Shown here: positions 63,801 through 64,000 of the stretch, piece after piece | How the letters are laid out: every line of letters starts with the position of its first letter | How positions within the stretch are numbered: position 1 is the stretch's first letter | Assembly: GCF_016806065.1 (NCBI RefSeq) | Contig: NZ_CP032405.1 | Location: forward strand, 620,001-684,000 | DNA: 64,000 nucleotides | Origin: Rhizobium rosettiformans | GTDB taxonomy: Bacteria; Pseudomonadota; Alphaproteobacteria; Rhizobiales; Rhizobiaceae | Direction: 5' to 3' | Position numbers and translations under genes: made by a program | The notes under the pieces: model-generated | The model's database searches: none | Told to the model about the DNA's origin: nothing | What the model saw: only the letters and a program-made list of their open reading frames with translations

Positions 63801-64000
63801 TCAATGAGAACGATCAAGCCAATCGAGCTATTAGTAACGGTAAGCTTCATGCATTACTGCACTTCCACACCCGTCCTATCAACGTGGTCGTCTTCCACGG
63901 CTCTGATAGGGAATACTCGTTTTCAGGTGGGTTTCCCGCTTAGATGCCTTCAGCGGTTATCCCTTCCATATATAGCTACCCTGCTATGCCGTTGGCACGA
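63801..64000 (-). rRNA. rrl: 23S ribosomal RNA, 3' end (partial)
   Basis: The last ~200 bases of 23S rRNA on the minus strand, running off the window edge. Recognisable stretches include GAAAACGAGTATTCCCTATC and the terminal GCTTGATCGTTCTC. The 3' boundary near 63801 is approximate. The spacer to 5S is about 105 bases. Confidence 0.92.

Overview
The window looks like a chromosomal segment of a Rhizobiales alphaproteobacterium (Rhizobium/Agrobacterium-like). Supporting signs are high-GC coding, tightly packed operons of catabolic genes and ABC transporters, and a ribosomal RNA operon on the minus strand ending 23S - 5S - tRNA-fMet. No species call is possible from this window alone.

Region 1 (1-12489) is an aromatic or heterocyclic catabolic island. 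It holds a branched-chain-amino-acid-type (Liv) ABC importer co-directional with an FAD-dependent hydroxylase and an intradiol ring-cleavage dioxygenase. Next come a metal-dependent amidohydrolase, an IclR-family regulator coupled to a second intradiol dioxygenase, and a divergent citryl-CoA-lyase-like gene overlapping a CaiB-type CoA-transferase gene. Near-identical inverted repeats (TTTCG-N5-CGAAA) before the amidohydrolase and in the dioxygenase/lyase divergent gap suggest one IclR regulon.

Region 2 (12544-17922) is a nickel uptake locus: nikR divergent from nikABCDE, with a textbook NikR operator between them.

Region 3 (17942-34164) is branched-chain amino acid catabolism around an AraC-type regulator. 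One operon (minus strand) carries the isoleucine/valine lower steps (SDR dehydrogenase, thiolase, acyl-CoA dehydrogenase, MmsB-like dehydrogenase). The other (plus strand) carries the branched-chain keto acid dehydrogenase complex, isovaleryl-CoA dehydrogenase, both methylcrotonyl-CoA carboxylase subunits, a MaoC hydratase and a CitE-like lyase. An iron-type ABC importer (34275-38168) and a LysE exporter (38429-39034) follow.

Region 4 (39307-55156) is the most interesting part: a composite RiPP locus that I do not recognise as a characterised system. It has two precursor peptides of different leader families (NHLP/proteusin and Nif11). Each sits beside its own tandem-GNAT-like protein, and the Nif11 one is followed by a cobalamin-binding radical SAM enzyme. 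Between them lie two peptidase-containing ABC exporter pairs, a membrane-fusion protein, a cyclic-nucleotide-binding-domain protein and a truncated second fusion protein. The most economical reading is a pair of peptides acylated by GNAT maturases, with one also modified by the B12 radical SAM enzyme, then cut after a double glycine and exported.

Region 5 (55168-64000) is mobile and rearranged DNA against the rRNA operon: a large serine recombinase with a small companion gene, a gene cut off at an IS boundary, and a nested IS (an IS3-family element carrying an IS1111-type element and a second IS3-family element, each within its coding region). After these come the rrn terminator, tRNA-fMet, 5S and the 3' end of 23S.
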